Shown: positions 7,444-16,047 of the stretch, in pieces | How positions within the stretch are numbered: position 1 is the stretch's first letter | How the letters are laid out: each line of letters begins with the position of its first letter | Source of the DNA: Microbulbifer elongatus | GTDB lineage: Bacteria; Pseudomonadota; Gammaproteobacteria; Pseudomonadales; Cellvibrionaceae | Assembly: GCF_020524885.1 (NCBI RefSeq) | Contig: NZ_JAIVKJ010000007.1 | Coordinates: 1 to 61,361, forward strand | Length of the DNA stretch: 61,361 nucleotides | Direction: 5' to 3' | Notes under the pieces: generated by a model | Told to the model about the DNA's origin: nothing | The model's database searches: none | The model's input: only the letters and a program-made list of their open reading frames with translations | Program-made: the position numbers and the translations under genes

Positions 7444-9516
7444 TTGTCGTTCTCGTTTCTGAACCGTGCTGTTTTTCTGACTTGCTGCCGGGTTTTACTG
7501 CTGGTTTTTGCCTGCGGTACAGGTAGCGCAATAGCCCAGGAAACCGCCAGTGGCGATCACGTCCAGGTTCGCTGGCTGGCACCGGATACTTTTGGCCCCG
7601 GCGAGGAAACCATCGGTTTCTATTTTGAGGTAGACCCAGGCTGGCATGTTTACTGGCGCAATGCCGGGGATTCCGGCGCGGCGCCGCGGTTTGATTTTGC
7701 CGGTGCCAGCGGCGAGATTGGCGACATTCTGTGGCCGTTTCCGGTGCGGCTGCCTATCGAGCACCTTACCAATCTCGGTTATGAAGGCGATGTAGCCTAT
7801 CTGTTTTCCGCCACGCCCGATGCGTCGCGCATGGAAATTGTGGTGAGCCTGGAGTGGCTGGTGTGCAAGGTGGACTGCATCCCCGGTTACGGCAATATGA
7901 CCCTGTCACGGCCGGTGGCGGATGCTGTGCAATGGCAGCCGCAGGACAAGGCACTGCGGGACCGTTTTGCGGCGCAGGTGCCCGTGACCGTAACCGGCGA
8001 TAACTTTCCCTGGACCGTCGCCAATGTTTCCGCCGCACCCGATGGCGACACGCTGCAGCTGATACTTGAGGCGGGTGAGGGCGCGGCTGCGCCGGAGATC
8101 TTTCCGCTGGATGGCGGTTTGCTTACCGCCCGGGCGCCACAGGTAGAAAAATCAGGCGATACCATCCGCTATACCTTTCAGCGGGTGCCGGGGGCAGTGC
8201 TGACGCCGGACACCGGGTTTGTGGTCAGCGACGGTGAGCGCGCCTGGCAGCTGGACGACATTGAAATCCAAGCAGCCGCGACCAGTGCGCCCGGCTCCAG
8301 CAATGTGCCCGTGGACGGGGGCCAGCCCCTGTGGTTGCTGGTGCTCGCCGCCATTGCCGGCGGCGCTATTCTCAACCTGATGCCCTGCGTATTTCCGGTG
8401 CTGTCGATCAAGCTGTTCGGATTGGTGGGGCCGGAGGCTGCGGCTTCCGGGCGTCTCAAGGAAGGATTACGTTACGCCGCCGGAGTGCTGGTGACCTTCG
8501 CCGCACTGGGCGCGCTGCTGCTGGTACTGCGTGCGGGTGGTGCGGCCATCGGTTGGGGTTTCCAGTTGCAGTCAGCGCCGGTGGTGCTGGGGCTGATCCT
8601 GTTGTTCTGGGTCATGGCGCTGTCGTTCAGCGGCCTGTATGAATTCGGCCACCACCTGATGAACCTGGCGGGCAACAGCCGCGGTGGTGCCTTTGTCACC
8701 GGGGTACTGGCGGTATTCGTCGCCGCGCCCTGCACCGGTCCGTTTATGGGCGCGGCGCTAGGGGCGGCCACGTTATTGCCGGCCTATGGCGCCATGGCAA
8801 TTTTCCTCGGTCTTGGTGTCGGCCTGGCGCTGCCGTTTGTGTTGCTGTGCGCGTTTCCGGCGTTGCTCAATCGCCTGCCGGCACCGGGCCCCTGGATGGA
8901 GACATTGCGACAGTTCCTCGCCTTCCCGCTGTATGCCACGGTAATCTGGTTGCTGTGGGTGCTCGGCCGTCTTGTGGGTGAGAGCGGCTGGCTGATTGGC
9001 GCCATGTTGATGCTGGCGGTAGTGTTTGCCTTCTGGCTTGGGCGCCACCAATTCCGCGGTAGCCGCTGGCTTGCCTGGGGCCTGGTATTGGCCGCGCTGG
9101 TGATGAGTTTTGGCGCGGCCAACAAACTGCAACAAAATGGCAGCGGATCAAAGGCTGCTCAGGTGACCTCAGATCAAGGCTGGCAGCCCTACAATCGCAA
9201 CGCGATTGGCCAGGCGCTGGCGCGGAATCAAGCGGTATTTATTGACTATACCGCTGCCTGGTGCATTACCTGCCAGGTGAACAAAAAGCTGGTGCTGGAG
9301 TCCGAAGAAGTCGAGACACTGTTCCGCGAAAACGATGTGTATCTGGTGCGTGCGGACTGGACCGATCAGGACCCGGAGATTACCCGAGCATTGGGGGAAC
9401 TGGGACGCAACTCGGTACCGGTGTATGCCTGGTATGCACCGGGAGAAAGGGAGCCAGTGTTGCTGCCGCAGATTCTGCAAGCAGAAATGATAGAAGCACT
9501 TTTCACCGATGAATAA
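7444..9516 (+). CDS. dsbD: DsbD/ScsB-family membrane thiol:disulfide reductase
   Basis: A three-domain protein that moves electrons from cytoplasmic thioredoxin across the membrane to periplasmic thiol proteins. After a signal peptide (cleavage near AIAQ) come a periplasmic domain with a Cys pair (LVCKVDCIPG), a central CcdA/DsbD-type domain of about eight membrane segments with paired cysteines in LMPCVFP and APCTGPFMG, and a C-terminal thioredoxin domain with AAWCITCQVNK. About 690 residues. The start is uncertain: I prefer TTG at 7444, with GGGG seven bases upstream, over GTG at 7387, which has no ribosome site. A secreted peroxiredoxin-like gene follows at once and is the likely partner. 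The N-terminal domain resembles ScsB-type proteins. Confidence 0.85.
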   Translation: MSFSFLNRAVFLTCCRVLLLVFACGTGSAIAQETASGDHVQVRWLAPDTFGPGEETIGFYFEVDPGWHVYWRNAGDSGAAPRFDFAGASGEIGDILWPFPVRLPIEHLTNLGYEGDVAYLFSATPDASRMEIVVSLEWLVCKVDCIPGYGNMTLSRPVADAVQWQPQDKALRDRFAAQVPVTVTGDNFPWTVANVSAAPDGDTLQLILEAGEGAAAPEIFPLDGGLLTARAPQVEKSGDTIRYTFQRVPGAVLTPDTGFVVSDGERAWQLDDIEIQAAATSAPGSSNVPVDGGQPLWLLVLAAIAGGAILNLMPCVFPVLSIKLFGLVGPEAAASGRLKEGLRYAAGVLVTFAALGALLLVLRAGGAAIGWGFQLQSAPVVLGLILLFWVMALSFSGLYEFGHHLMNLAGNSRGGAFVTGVLAVFVAAPCTGPFMGAALGAATLLPAYGAMAIFLGLGVGLALPFVLLCAFPALLNRLPAPGPWMETLRQFLAFPLYATVIWLLWVLGRLVGESGWLIGAMLMLAVVFAFWLGRHQFRGSRWLAWGLVLAALVMSFGAANKLQQNGSGSKAAQVTSDQGWQPYNRNAIGQALARNQAVFIDYTAAWCITCQVNKKLVLESEEVETLFRENDVYLVRADWTDQDPEITRALGELGRNSVPVYAWYAPGEREPVLLPQILQAEMIEALFTDE

Positions 9517-9547
9517 TTGTTTGTTCAACCAAAGAGGATACGCAATC

Positions 9548-10180
9548 GTGAATACTCAGGGTACGAGTGGTAAACGTTCTTTCCGTAAACTCCTGGGCGG
9601 CGTCGCCCTGTTCGCGTTACCGGCGCTGGCACTGGCCGTTGCGGTGCCGGGCGAAAAAGCACCGGATTTCAGTGAGGTGGATGCGGCCGGTGAAGTCCGC
9701 AGCCTGAAGGACTACGAGGGGCAGTGGCTGGTACTGGAGTGGTTCAATAAGGACTGCCCCTATGTGAAAAAACACTATGGCAGCGGCAATATGCAGGCGC
9801 TGCAGAAAAAATACACCGACCAGGACATTAACTGGCTGACGGTGATTTCCTCTGCGAAAGGCAAGCAGGGTTATCTGGAACCGGCGCAGGCGCTGGAAGT
9901 GGCAAAAAGCCATAACCTGAGTGCCAGCGCCCCCTTCCTGCTGGATGCCGATGGCAGCATGGGGCGCGCCTATGGTGCCAAGACCACGCCGCATATGTTT
10001 ATCATCAATCCGGAAGGTGAGGTGGTTTATGCCGGCGCTATCGATGATAACGACTCTGCCAACCCCGCGGTGATTCCAAAATCCGCCAACTATGTGGCGA
10101 CGGCACTGGACGAGTCCATGGCTGGCAAAGCGGTGAAAACTGCTTCATCGCGTGCCTATGGTTGTAGCGTAAAATACTGA
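9548..10180 (+). CDS. periplasmic peroxiredoxin/thioredoxin-like protein
   Basis: A 210-residue secreted protein with a thioredoxin fold of the AhpC/TSA-like type. I chose GTG at 9548 because AGAGG lies about ten bases upstream and the product begins with a clean signal peptide ending ALPALALA. An ATG at 9509 would overlap the previous gene. The active-site region reads WFNKDCPYVKKHYG: one cysteine is followed by PYV, so the CXXC pair of classical thioredoxins is absent. A second cysteine lies near the C-terminus (YGCSVKY). A single reactive cysteine suggests a peroxiredoxin-like reductase recycled by the adjacent DsbD-type protein. A hairpin terminator follows. Confidence 0.85.
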   Translation: MNTQGTSGKRSFRKLLGGVALFALPALALAVAVPGEKAPDFSEVDAAGEVRSLKDYEGQWLVLEWFNKDCPYVKKHYGSGNMQALQKKYTDQDINWLTVISSAKGKQGYLEPAQALEVAKSHNLSASAPFLLDADGSMGRAYGAKTTPHMFIINPEGEVVYAGAIDDNDSANPAVIPKSANYVATALDESMAGKAVKTASSRAYGCSVKY

Positions 10181-10201
10181 TTATTCAGGCATGTAAAGAA
10201 A

Positions 10202-10229
10202 AAGGGCTCCGCTTGCGGAGCCCTTTTTT
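10202..10229. terminator. bidirectional intrinsic terminator
   Basis: A perfect nine-pair stem (GGGCTCCGC / GCGGAGCCC) with a two-base loop is followed by six T on the plus strand and preceded by an A-rich run, so it can end transcription both from the peroxiredoxin-like gene and from bioA, which converge here. Confidence 0.9.
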
Positions 10230-10247
10230 GTTTGTAGCGTTCGCGCG

Positions 10248-11519
10248 TTACAGAGTACTCAGGGTTTCGGTCATGGCGCGAGTCAGGTGCGTCAGGTCTT
10301 CGGACTCGATAATGTACGGCGGCATGGTGTACACCAGCTTGCCAAAAGGTCGTAGCCAAACGCCGCGCTTGATCAGGCTTTCCTGCAGCGTACGGTTATC
10401 CACAGGCTGTTTCATTTCCACGACACCAATTGCCCCGAGCACGCGCACGTCGGCTACGCCAGCCGCACTTTTCAATGGTTCCAGCTCTTTTTTCAGCTGG
10501 GTTTCAATCTTCTGTACTTGCTGTTGCCAATTGCGTTGCAACAGCAATTCGATGCTTGCATTGGCTACCGCACACGCCATGGGGTTACCCATGAATGTTG
10601 GGCCGTGCATAAACACCCCAGCTTCGCCGGTACAGATACCGTTGGCGACCTTATCGGTGCAGAGGGTGGCGGCCATGGTCATGGTGCCGCCGGTGAGGGC
10701 TTTGCCGAGAGTGAGGATGTCGGGGCAGATATCTGCGTGCTCGCAGGCAAACATTTTGCCGCTGCGGCCAAAGCCGGTGGCAATTTCGTCGGCAATCAGC
10801 AGCAGGTCGTATTGATCGCAGAGGTCGCGGACTTTGCGTAAATACGCCGGGGAATAAAAGCGCATGCCACCGGCGCCCTGGACGATGGGCTCGAGGATTA
10901 CTGCGGCCAGTTGCGGGTGGTTCTGTTCGATCAGTTGTTGCAGTTCGGCGATGTCTTCATCACTACAGGGTTGGTCGAACTTTGGTTCTGGCGCGGGGGC
11001 AAAAATATGCTGGGTAAGCTGGCTGGCGAACAGGTGGTGCATGCCGTTTACCGGGTCGCAGGTGGCCATGGCGCCAAAGGTGTCGCCGTGGTAGCCGTTG
11101 CGCAGTGCCAGCAGCCGGTTTTTTTCCGGTTTTCCCTGGGATTGCCAGTATTGCAGGGCCATTTTTATGGCGACTTCGACGGAGACGGAGCCGGAGTCGG
11201 CGAGAAAGACTTTCTGCAGGGGCTCGGGAGTGAGCTCGACGAGCTTTTTGCAGAGTTCGATGGCGGGTTCATGGGTGAGGCCGCCGAACATGACGTGACT
11301 CATTTTTTCCATCTGGCTTTGCATGGCGGCGTTCAGTTCGGGAACGTTGTAGCCGTGCAGGGTGCTCCACCAGGAACTCATGCCGTCGATCAGTCCGCGG
11401 CCGTCTTCCAGAAAGATTCTTATCCCCTCTGCTTTTGCGATGGGGTAAACCGGTGGGGGATTGATCAGGGAGGAATAGGGGTGCCAGATATGGTTTTTGT
11501 CGAACTCTAAATCCATCAT
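10248..11519 (-). CDS. bioA: adenosylmethionine-8-amino-7-oxononanoate aminotransferase
   Basis: BioA converts 7-keto-8-aminopelargonate to 7,8-diaminopelargonate with SAM as amino donor, the third-last step of biotin synthesis. The 423-residue protein has the BioA start (IWHPYSSLINPPPVYP), the substrate-site GMSSWWSTLHGYN, the aspartate of LIADEIATGFGR that holds PLP, and the PLP lysine Lys273 in LTLGKALTGG. Length is normal. No other bio gene is in the window, so bioA stands alone here, as in many gammaproteobacteria. There are two adjacent ATGs and no clear ribosome site. Upstream is a long palindromic repeat. Confidence 0.95.
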   Translation of the reverse strand: MMDLEFDKNHIWHPYSSLINPPPVYPIAKAEGIRIFLEDGRGLIDGMSSWWSTLHGYNVPELNAAMQSQMEKMSHVMFGGLTHEPAIELCKKLVELTPEPLQKVFLADSGSVSVEVAIKMALQYWQSQGKPEKNRLLALRNGYHGDTFGAMATCDPVNGMHHLFASQLTQHIFAPAPEPKFDQPCSDEDIAELQQLIEQNHPQLAAVILEPIVQGAGGMRFYSPAYLRKVRDLCDQYDLLLIADEIATGFGRSGKMFACEHADICPDILTLGKALTGGTMTMAATLCTDKVANGICTGEAGVFMHGPTFMGNPMACAVANASIELLLQRNWQQQVQKIETQLKKELEPLKSAAGVADVRVLGAIGVVEMKQPVDNRTLQESLIKRGVWLRPFGKLVYTMPPYIIESEDLTHLTRAMTETLSTL

Positions 11520-11556
11520 GGTTTTTGTGGGTGGTGTTCTTTTACAGGTGGATGGC

Positions 11557-11668
11557 GGCCGGTCGCCGGGTATTCATTTTCAGAACCGCTGTGTATACAT
11601 CCCTGTACGCTGCGTCGGCGACGTCCCTGTCGCCGACGCTTCTGAAAATGAATCCCCAGCGCCCGGCC
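11557..11668. repeat. mosaic palindromic repeat (112 bases)
   Basis: Imperfect outer arms of about 29 bases (11557-11585 and 11640-11668, with GTATTCATTTTCAGAA answered by TTCTGAAAATGAAT) enclose two smaller hairpins: TACA-TCCC-TGTA, then a GCTGCG linker, then TCGGCGAC-GTCCCT-GTCGCCGA. The whole unit lies between bioA and ybbP, both read away from it or into it on the minus strand, and codes for nothing. The same design recurs at 15822-15935 with different sequence. Confidence 0.8.
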
Positions 11669-11713
11669 TTCTCATTTAAGTCTTGTACTTCGTAAGCGGG
11701 TTCTACGTCGTCA

Positions 11714-11733
11714 TTCTGGCGAAGGCCAGAATC
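11714..11733. repeat. short REP-like hairpin
   Basis: ATTCTGGC-GAAG-GCCAGAAT is a perfect eight-pair hairpin just downstream of the ybbP-like gene. It resembles short palindromes dispersed in many proteobacterial genomes. There is no T-run, so it is a poor terminator. Confidence 0.5.
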
Positions 11734-11752
11734 CAGCGCTACGAAAGTCGTG

Positions 11753-14206
11753 TCACGCTAGCTCGCGCAACACTTTCAGCGGTGGCTGACTAACCGCACT
11801 GCGACACGCCAGCGTTCCGGCGGTGCCAACAAGCAACGCACCCACAAGCGGGCCGAGTATCCACAACCCCGGGTGAAAGTTAAACGGCAACTCAAACACG
11901 CGCTGTGAAAGCACCGCCAGTGTCGCCTCAGTACCAAAAGCTGCAAGCAGTCCCGCGGCAATTCCCAGTAATCCGAATTCGATCATCAGGCTGCGAATAA
12001 GCAGTTGCCGGCGGCCGCCCAGTGTGCGGATGACGGCGGCTTCCTGCAAGCGTTCGGCGATGCTGGCGCGTACGCCGGCGATCAGCACCAGTACCCCGGC
12101 GATGAGCATGAGGGCAAGGACGGATTCGATGGCGATGGCGACCTGGCCGATGGTTTCGCGGATGTTTTCCAGGATCTTGTCCAGTTCGATGATGCTGACG
12201 CTGGGGAAGTTTTTCACCAGTTCGTTGACGAACAGTTTGTCTTCCGGCGGCAGGTAGAAGCTCTGGATGTAGGTGGCCGGGAAGTTGTCGAGGCTTCCGG
12301 GGGCGAACAGCATGAAGAAGTTGGGGCGCATGCTGTTCCAGTCGAGGGTGCGCAGGCTGGTGATGGTGGATTCAGTCTCCAGACCGCCAATGGAGAAGCG
12401 CAGCACATCGCCCATTTCCAGGCCAAGGCGCGCGGCGACTTCGACTTCGACCGATACGCCCTCGGTGAGATTTTCATTCCACCATTCGCCGGCGACGATT
12501 TTGTTGTCGGCGGGGAGGGTGTCGGTCCAGCTGAGGTTGAGTTCGCGGCGGATGGCGCCGTCGGTGTTTTCGCGCTCGGTGACCGGGGTGCCGTTCACGG
12601 CGATCAGGCGGCCGCGCACCATGGGATAGAACTCGGTGCCCTCGAGATTCTTGTCTTCCACTTTCTGTTTTACACCGTCCAGTTCGTAGGGGGCGATGTT
12701 GACGAGGAAGTGGTTGGGGGCGTTTTCCGGCAGCTGCATTTTCCATTCGTCGATCAGCGCGGTGCGCGCGTAGAACATGGCGAGCATGGCGAGCAGGCCG
12801 GTGCCGAAGGCGGCGATCAGCAGGGTGTTAAAGCCGGCGCGGCGCTGCAGGCTGCCAAGTGCGATACGCCAGCTGCCGCCGAGGGCGGCGAGTCTGCCGC
12901 GGACCAGCAGGCGATTTACCACGGCACTGCCGGCGACCAGCAGGCCGAGTCCGGCGAGCAGGGCGGCGGTGGTGGCGAGACTGCCGGAGAGCCACCAGAT
13001 CAGCAGCAGCATGGACAGCGGCCCGGGGATGAGCCCGAACCATTCGCGTTTGTCCGGGTTGCTCCAGTCCTGGCGCAGGGTCTGCATCGGGTCGGTCTGG
13101 GCGAGACGGAACAGGGGCGGCAGGGCAAAGCCGATAACACAGGCGAGGCCGGTGGCGATACCCACCAGCAGTGGCTGCCAGCTGCTTGGCGGTGGCGTGA
13201 CCGGGAAGAAGCCGGCGAGCAGGTTTACCGCCTGGGACTGCACGAAGGATCCAATGGCGAGGCCGGCTACGGTGGCGATGATGGCGAGCGCGCTCATCTG
13301 GCCGAGATAGATACCGAGGATTTTGTTTTTGCCGGCGCCGAGGCTTTTCATGACCGCCACATAGTTGGCATGGCGCAGGCCATAGCGGCGCGCGGCGAGG
13401 CCGACGGCGACGCTGGCCAGCAGCACTGCGAGGCTGGCTGCCAGGTAGAGGAAGCTCTCGGCGCGCTCGAGGGTTTTGGCAACCCGTGGCTGGCCTTCTT
13501 TCAGGTCGGTGATGTGTTCGTGCAGGGTGAGTTTGGGGCGCAGCCACGTGAGATAGCTTTCCAGTGCGGCGTCGTCACCGGCCAGCAGGTAGCGGTAATT
13601 TACGCGGCTGCCGGGCTGCAGAATGTTGGTGGCGGCGAGGTCGCTGGTGTGCATCATCACTCGCGCACCCATGGAAAACAGGTTGGCGCCACGGTCCGGT
13701 TCGTGGTCGATGATGCCGTCGATAGTGAAGCTGCCGTCGCCCAGCTGTAGCTGGTCACCGATCTCCAGTTGCATCAGGGGTAGCAGGCGGGCCTCCAGCC
13801 AAACGTTGCCTGGGCGCGGGCCTTGCTGCACGACTTTTGATTGGGCTTCGACCTGCGCACGCATTTCCAGGTGGCCCACCAATGGGTAGCCGTCACTTAC
13901 TGCTTTTACCGAGGCAAACTGGAATTCGTCGCCAGCGGAGAGCATGGAGGCGAAGGTGACGGTTTTGGCGCGTTCCAGCCCGAGGTCGTCAGCCTTGTCC
14001 AGCCATTCCTGGGGTACTTCCTTGCTGCTTTTCAGCACCCGCTCGGCGGCCAGAAAACTCTGGGACTGGATGTGCATGGCCCGGGTCAGGCGGTCGGAGA
14101 AGTGGGCGATGGCGGTGACGCAGCTTACCGCCAGGATCAGCGCAGTGGCGATCAGCGCAAGCTCGCCGCCGCGCCAGTCGCGGCCGAGTAGTCGGAGTGG
14201 CAGCAT
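11753..14206 (-). CDS. YbbP-type ABC transporter permease (FtsX family)
   Basis: An 817-residue FtsX/MacB-type membrane protein, matching the YbbP group. It has one N-terminal membrane segment (about 17-35), a large periplasmic region, a middle group of four segments (about 255-430), further segments near 470-490, a second periplasmic domain, and three or more C-terminal segments, giving the duplicated architecture of YbbP. Its ATG overlaps the ATPase stop by one base. In E. coli and many relatives this pair diverges from tesA exactly as here. The natural substrate is not established; such pairs are usually linked to envelope lipids or export rather than import. No periplasmic binding protein is present. 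Confidence 0.88.
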   Translation of the reverse strand: MLPLRLLGRDWRGGELALIATALILAVSCVTAIAHFSDRLTRAMHIQSQSFLAAERVLKSSKEVPQEWLDKADDLGLERAKTVTFASMLSAGDEFQFASVKAVSDGYPLVGHLEMRAQVEAQSKVVQQGPRPGNVWLEARLLPLMQLEIGDQLQLGDGSFTIDGIIDHEPDRGANLFSMGARVMMHTSDLAATNILQPGSRVNYRYLLAGDDAALESYLTWLRPKLTLHEHITDLKEGQPRVAKTLERAESFLYLAASLAVLLASVAVGLAARRYGLRHANYVAVMKSLGAGKNKILGIYLGQMSALAIIATVAGLAIGSFVQSQAVNLLAGFFPVTPPPSSWQPLLVGIATGLACVIGFALPPLFRLAQTDPMQTLRQDWSNPDKREWFGLIPGPLSMLLLIWWLSGSLATTAALLAGLGLLVAGSAVVNRLLVRGRLAALGGSWRIALGSLQRRAGFNTLLIAAFGTGLLAMLAMFYARTALIDEWKMQLPENAPNHFLVNIAPYELDGVKQKVEDKNLEGTEFYPMVRGRLIAVNGTPVTERENTDGAIRRELNLSWTDTLPADNKIVAGEWWNENLTEGVSVEVEVAARLGLEMGDVLRFSIGGLETESTITSLRTLDWNSMRPNFFMLFAPGSLDNFPATYIQSFYLPPEDKLFVNELVKNFPSVSIIELDKILENIRETIGQVAIAIESVLALMLIAGVLVLIAGVRASIAERLQEAAVIRTLGGRRQLLIRSLMIEFGLLGIAAGLLAAFGTEATLAVLSQRVFELPFNFHPGLWILGPLVGALLVGTAGTLACRSAVSQPPLKVLRELA

Positions 14207-14946
14207 CAGGCGGACACCTCCGCCTGATCACCGAAGTAGCTGTCCGGGATATCGGCAGTGGTAATTTCGCCCGCGGCCATGCGCAGGTGGGCACCGCAGC
14301 GTTCGGCGAGTCGTTGTTCGTGAGTTACCAGCACCAGGGTGGTGCCGGTCTCGGCGTTGAGGTTGAACAGCAGGTCGATCACCTTTTCGCCGTTGTGGGC
14401 GTCGAGGCTGCCGGTGGGTTCGTCGGCGAACAGAATGCCATTGCCGGTGTCTTTATCATTGCCGGCGATACTACAAAACGCGCGGGCAATGGCGACCCGC
14501 TGTTGCTCGCCGCCAGAGAGCTGGCGCGGGTAGTGGTGGAGGCGGTGGCCGAGGCCAACGCGCTCGAGGAATTCCTCGGCCCGTTTGCCGGCGTTGCGCT
14601 CACCGCGAAGTTCGCTCGGCAGCATGACGTTTTCCCGCGCGGTGAGGCCGGGCAGCAGCTGGAAGGTCTGGAATACGAAGCCGACACAGCGGGCGCGCAG
14701 TGCGGCGCGCTGCTCTTCGTCCATGGCGGTGATGTCTTCGCCGGCGAGCCAGATCTTGCCCTCGGTGGGGCGGTCGAGACCGGCGAGCAGGCCCAGCAGG
14801 GTGGATTTGCCGGAGCCGGAGGCGCCGGTAATGGCAAGGCTCTGGCCGGCAGGGAGTTGCAGGGAAATGTCGTTCAGCAAGGTAAGTGGGCCTTCACTGG
14901 TGCTGACGCGGTGGTGGAGATTTTCGGCTTTGAGCATCACTGACAT
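14206..14946 (-). CDS. YbbA-type ABC transporter ATP-binding protein
   Basis: A 246-residue ATPase of the LolD/MacB/YbbA class. Walker A is GASGSGKST at 41-49, the signature is LSGGEQQRVAIARAF, Walker B is ILFADEPTGSLDAHNG, and the switch histidine lies in LVTHEQRLA. I set the start at the ATG at 14946, which has AGGGA six bases upstream, rather than the TTG 24 bases earlier. It is followed directly by its YbbP-type partner and diverges from tesA, with only 57 bases between the two starts, so both promoters must lie there. Confidence 0.9.
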   Translation of the reverse strand: MSVMLKAENLHHRVSTSEGPLTLLNDISLQLPAGQSLAITGASGSGKSTLLGLLAGLDRPTEGKIWLAGEDITAMDEEQRAALRARCVGFVFQTFQLLPGLTARENVMLPSELRGERNAGKRAEEFLERVGLGHRLHHYPRQLSGGEQQRVAIARAFCSIAGNDKDTGNGILFADEPTGSLDAHNGEKVIDLLFNLNAETGTTLVLVTHEQRLAERCGAHLRMAAGEITTADIPDSYFGDQAEVSA

Positions 14947-15003
14947 GGAAAGTCCCTGAAAATTCGGCAAAATGTGCTTTAGATTCGTAGTGGAGAGTAT
15001 GAC

Positions 15004-15729
15004 ATGGCGGCAGTTTTTTTCCGGGCTTTTGCGGCCGATTTTGTCCCGCGTGGCCTGCTGTTCGTCGCGCTGGTCACATCTTTGTACGCAGGCTTTGTGC
15101 GGGCGGATGGCTCAGTGGGTGCGGCGGATGCTGCCGATGAGAAACAGACACTGGTGATTCTGGGGGACAGTATCAGTGCGGCCTACGGCCTGGATGAGCG
15201 CGAGGGCTGGGTACAGTTGTTGCGCAAGCGGCTGGCGGATAGGAGTCTGGCGGTTGATGTGGTGAATGCCAGTATTAGCGGTGAGACGTCCGCCGGTGGG
15301 CTGACCCGCTTGCCGCGGCTGCTGGCCGAACATTCGCCGGACTACCTGGTGGTGGAGCTTGGCGGTAACGATGGCCTGCGCGGCTACCCGCCACGGATGT
15401 TACAGAGCAATCTCCAGCAGATGGTGAAGCTGGCCCGGGAGGGCGGCGCTGAAGTGCTGTTGCTGGGTATGCAGATGCCGCCGAACTACGGCAAGGCGTA
15501 TACCAAGGCGTTTGCGGCGGTGTACCCGAAGGTGGCGGCGGCAGAGCAGGTGCCTTTGATTCCGTTCTTCCTGGAGCCGGTGGCGCTGGAGGAAGGGGCG
15601 ATGCAGACGGATGGCATTCATCCGACGGCAAAGGCGCAGCCGGCACTGCTGGAGCATGTGTGGCCCTGTCTGGAAGCCATATTGAAAGGCAATGAGGACG
15701 TTCGGTCCGATAGCCTGTGCACTTCTTGA
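15004..15729 (+). CDS. tesA: TesA-type GDSL esterase/acyl-CoA thioesterase
   Basis: A 241-residue exported SGNH hydrolase. It carries the four family blocks: GDSISAAYG with catalytic Ser56, a Gly in ISGETSAGG, GGNDGLRG, and DGIHPTAKAQ with the catalytic Asp and His. The N-terminus has a hydrophobic export segment at about 14-30. TesA proteins hydrolyse acyl-CoA, lysophospholipid and aryl esters in the periplasm. It lies divergent from the YbbAP pair, the conserved arrangement. GGAG lies about ten bases before the ATG. Confidence 0.92.
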   Translation: MAAVFFRAFAADFVPRGLLFVALVTSLYAGFVRADGSVGAADAADEKQTLVILGDSISAAYGLDEREGWVQLLRKRLADRSLAVDVVNASISGETSAGGLTRLPRLLAEHSPDYLVVELGGNDGLRGYPPRMLQSNLQQMVKLAREGGAEVLLLGMQMPPNYGKAYTKAFAAVYPKVAAAEQVPLIPFFLEPVALEEGAMQTDGIHPTAKAQPALLEHVWPCLEAILKGNEDVRSDSLCTS

Positions 15730-15821
15730 TCGGAAAGCGTACAATCGCGACCTGATTTTTCCCGGGGCCCTTTAATTTGGGGCTCCGTAGGTGGTTTCGC
15801 TTCGTAGCTGGTTCGGTGGCG

Positions 15822-15935
15822 GCACTGCTGCCGGGCAAGCCTTTGCGGGACACGCTACGAGTTCATCCATGAACGCTCGGCTGTGGCCATCCATGGCCAC
15901 AGACGGTCCCGCAAAGGCTTGCCCGGCATCAGTGC
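15822..15935. repeat. mosaic palindromic repeat (114 bases)
   Basis: Outer arms of about 31 bases (15822-15852 and 15905-15935; inner halves read GGGCAAGCCTTTGCGGGAC and GTCCCGCAAAGGCTTGCCC) enclose two hairpins, GTTCAT-CC-ATGAAC and TGTGGCCAT-CC-ATGGCCACA, joined by GCTCGGC. The plan matches the element at 11557-11668. It fills most of the 318-base gap between tesA and ttcA, which holds no gene. Confidence 0.85.
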
Positions 15936-16047
15936 CTTCGCATCCGAGTTTGAGCTTCGTACTCATATTTTTGTAAGTTGGGCAAAGCGGTAAGCGCCCC
16001 CAACTTCGCGCCCAACAAATTGCTGTTCTGTATTTGAGATTTACCCC

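Noticed and set aside
12005..13750. 581-codon plus-strand open frame
   Set aside because: It lies fully antisense to the ybbP-like gene, gives a Gly/Ala/Gln/Glu/Asp-rich product typical of the shadow frame of GC-rich DNA, and has no ribosome site or recognisable domain.
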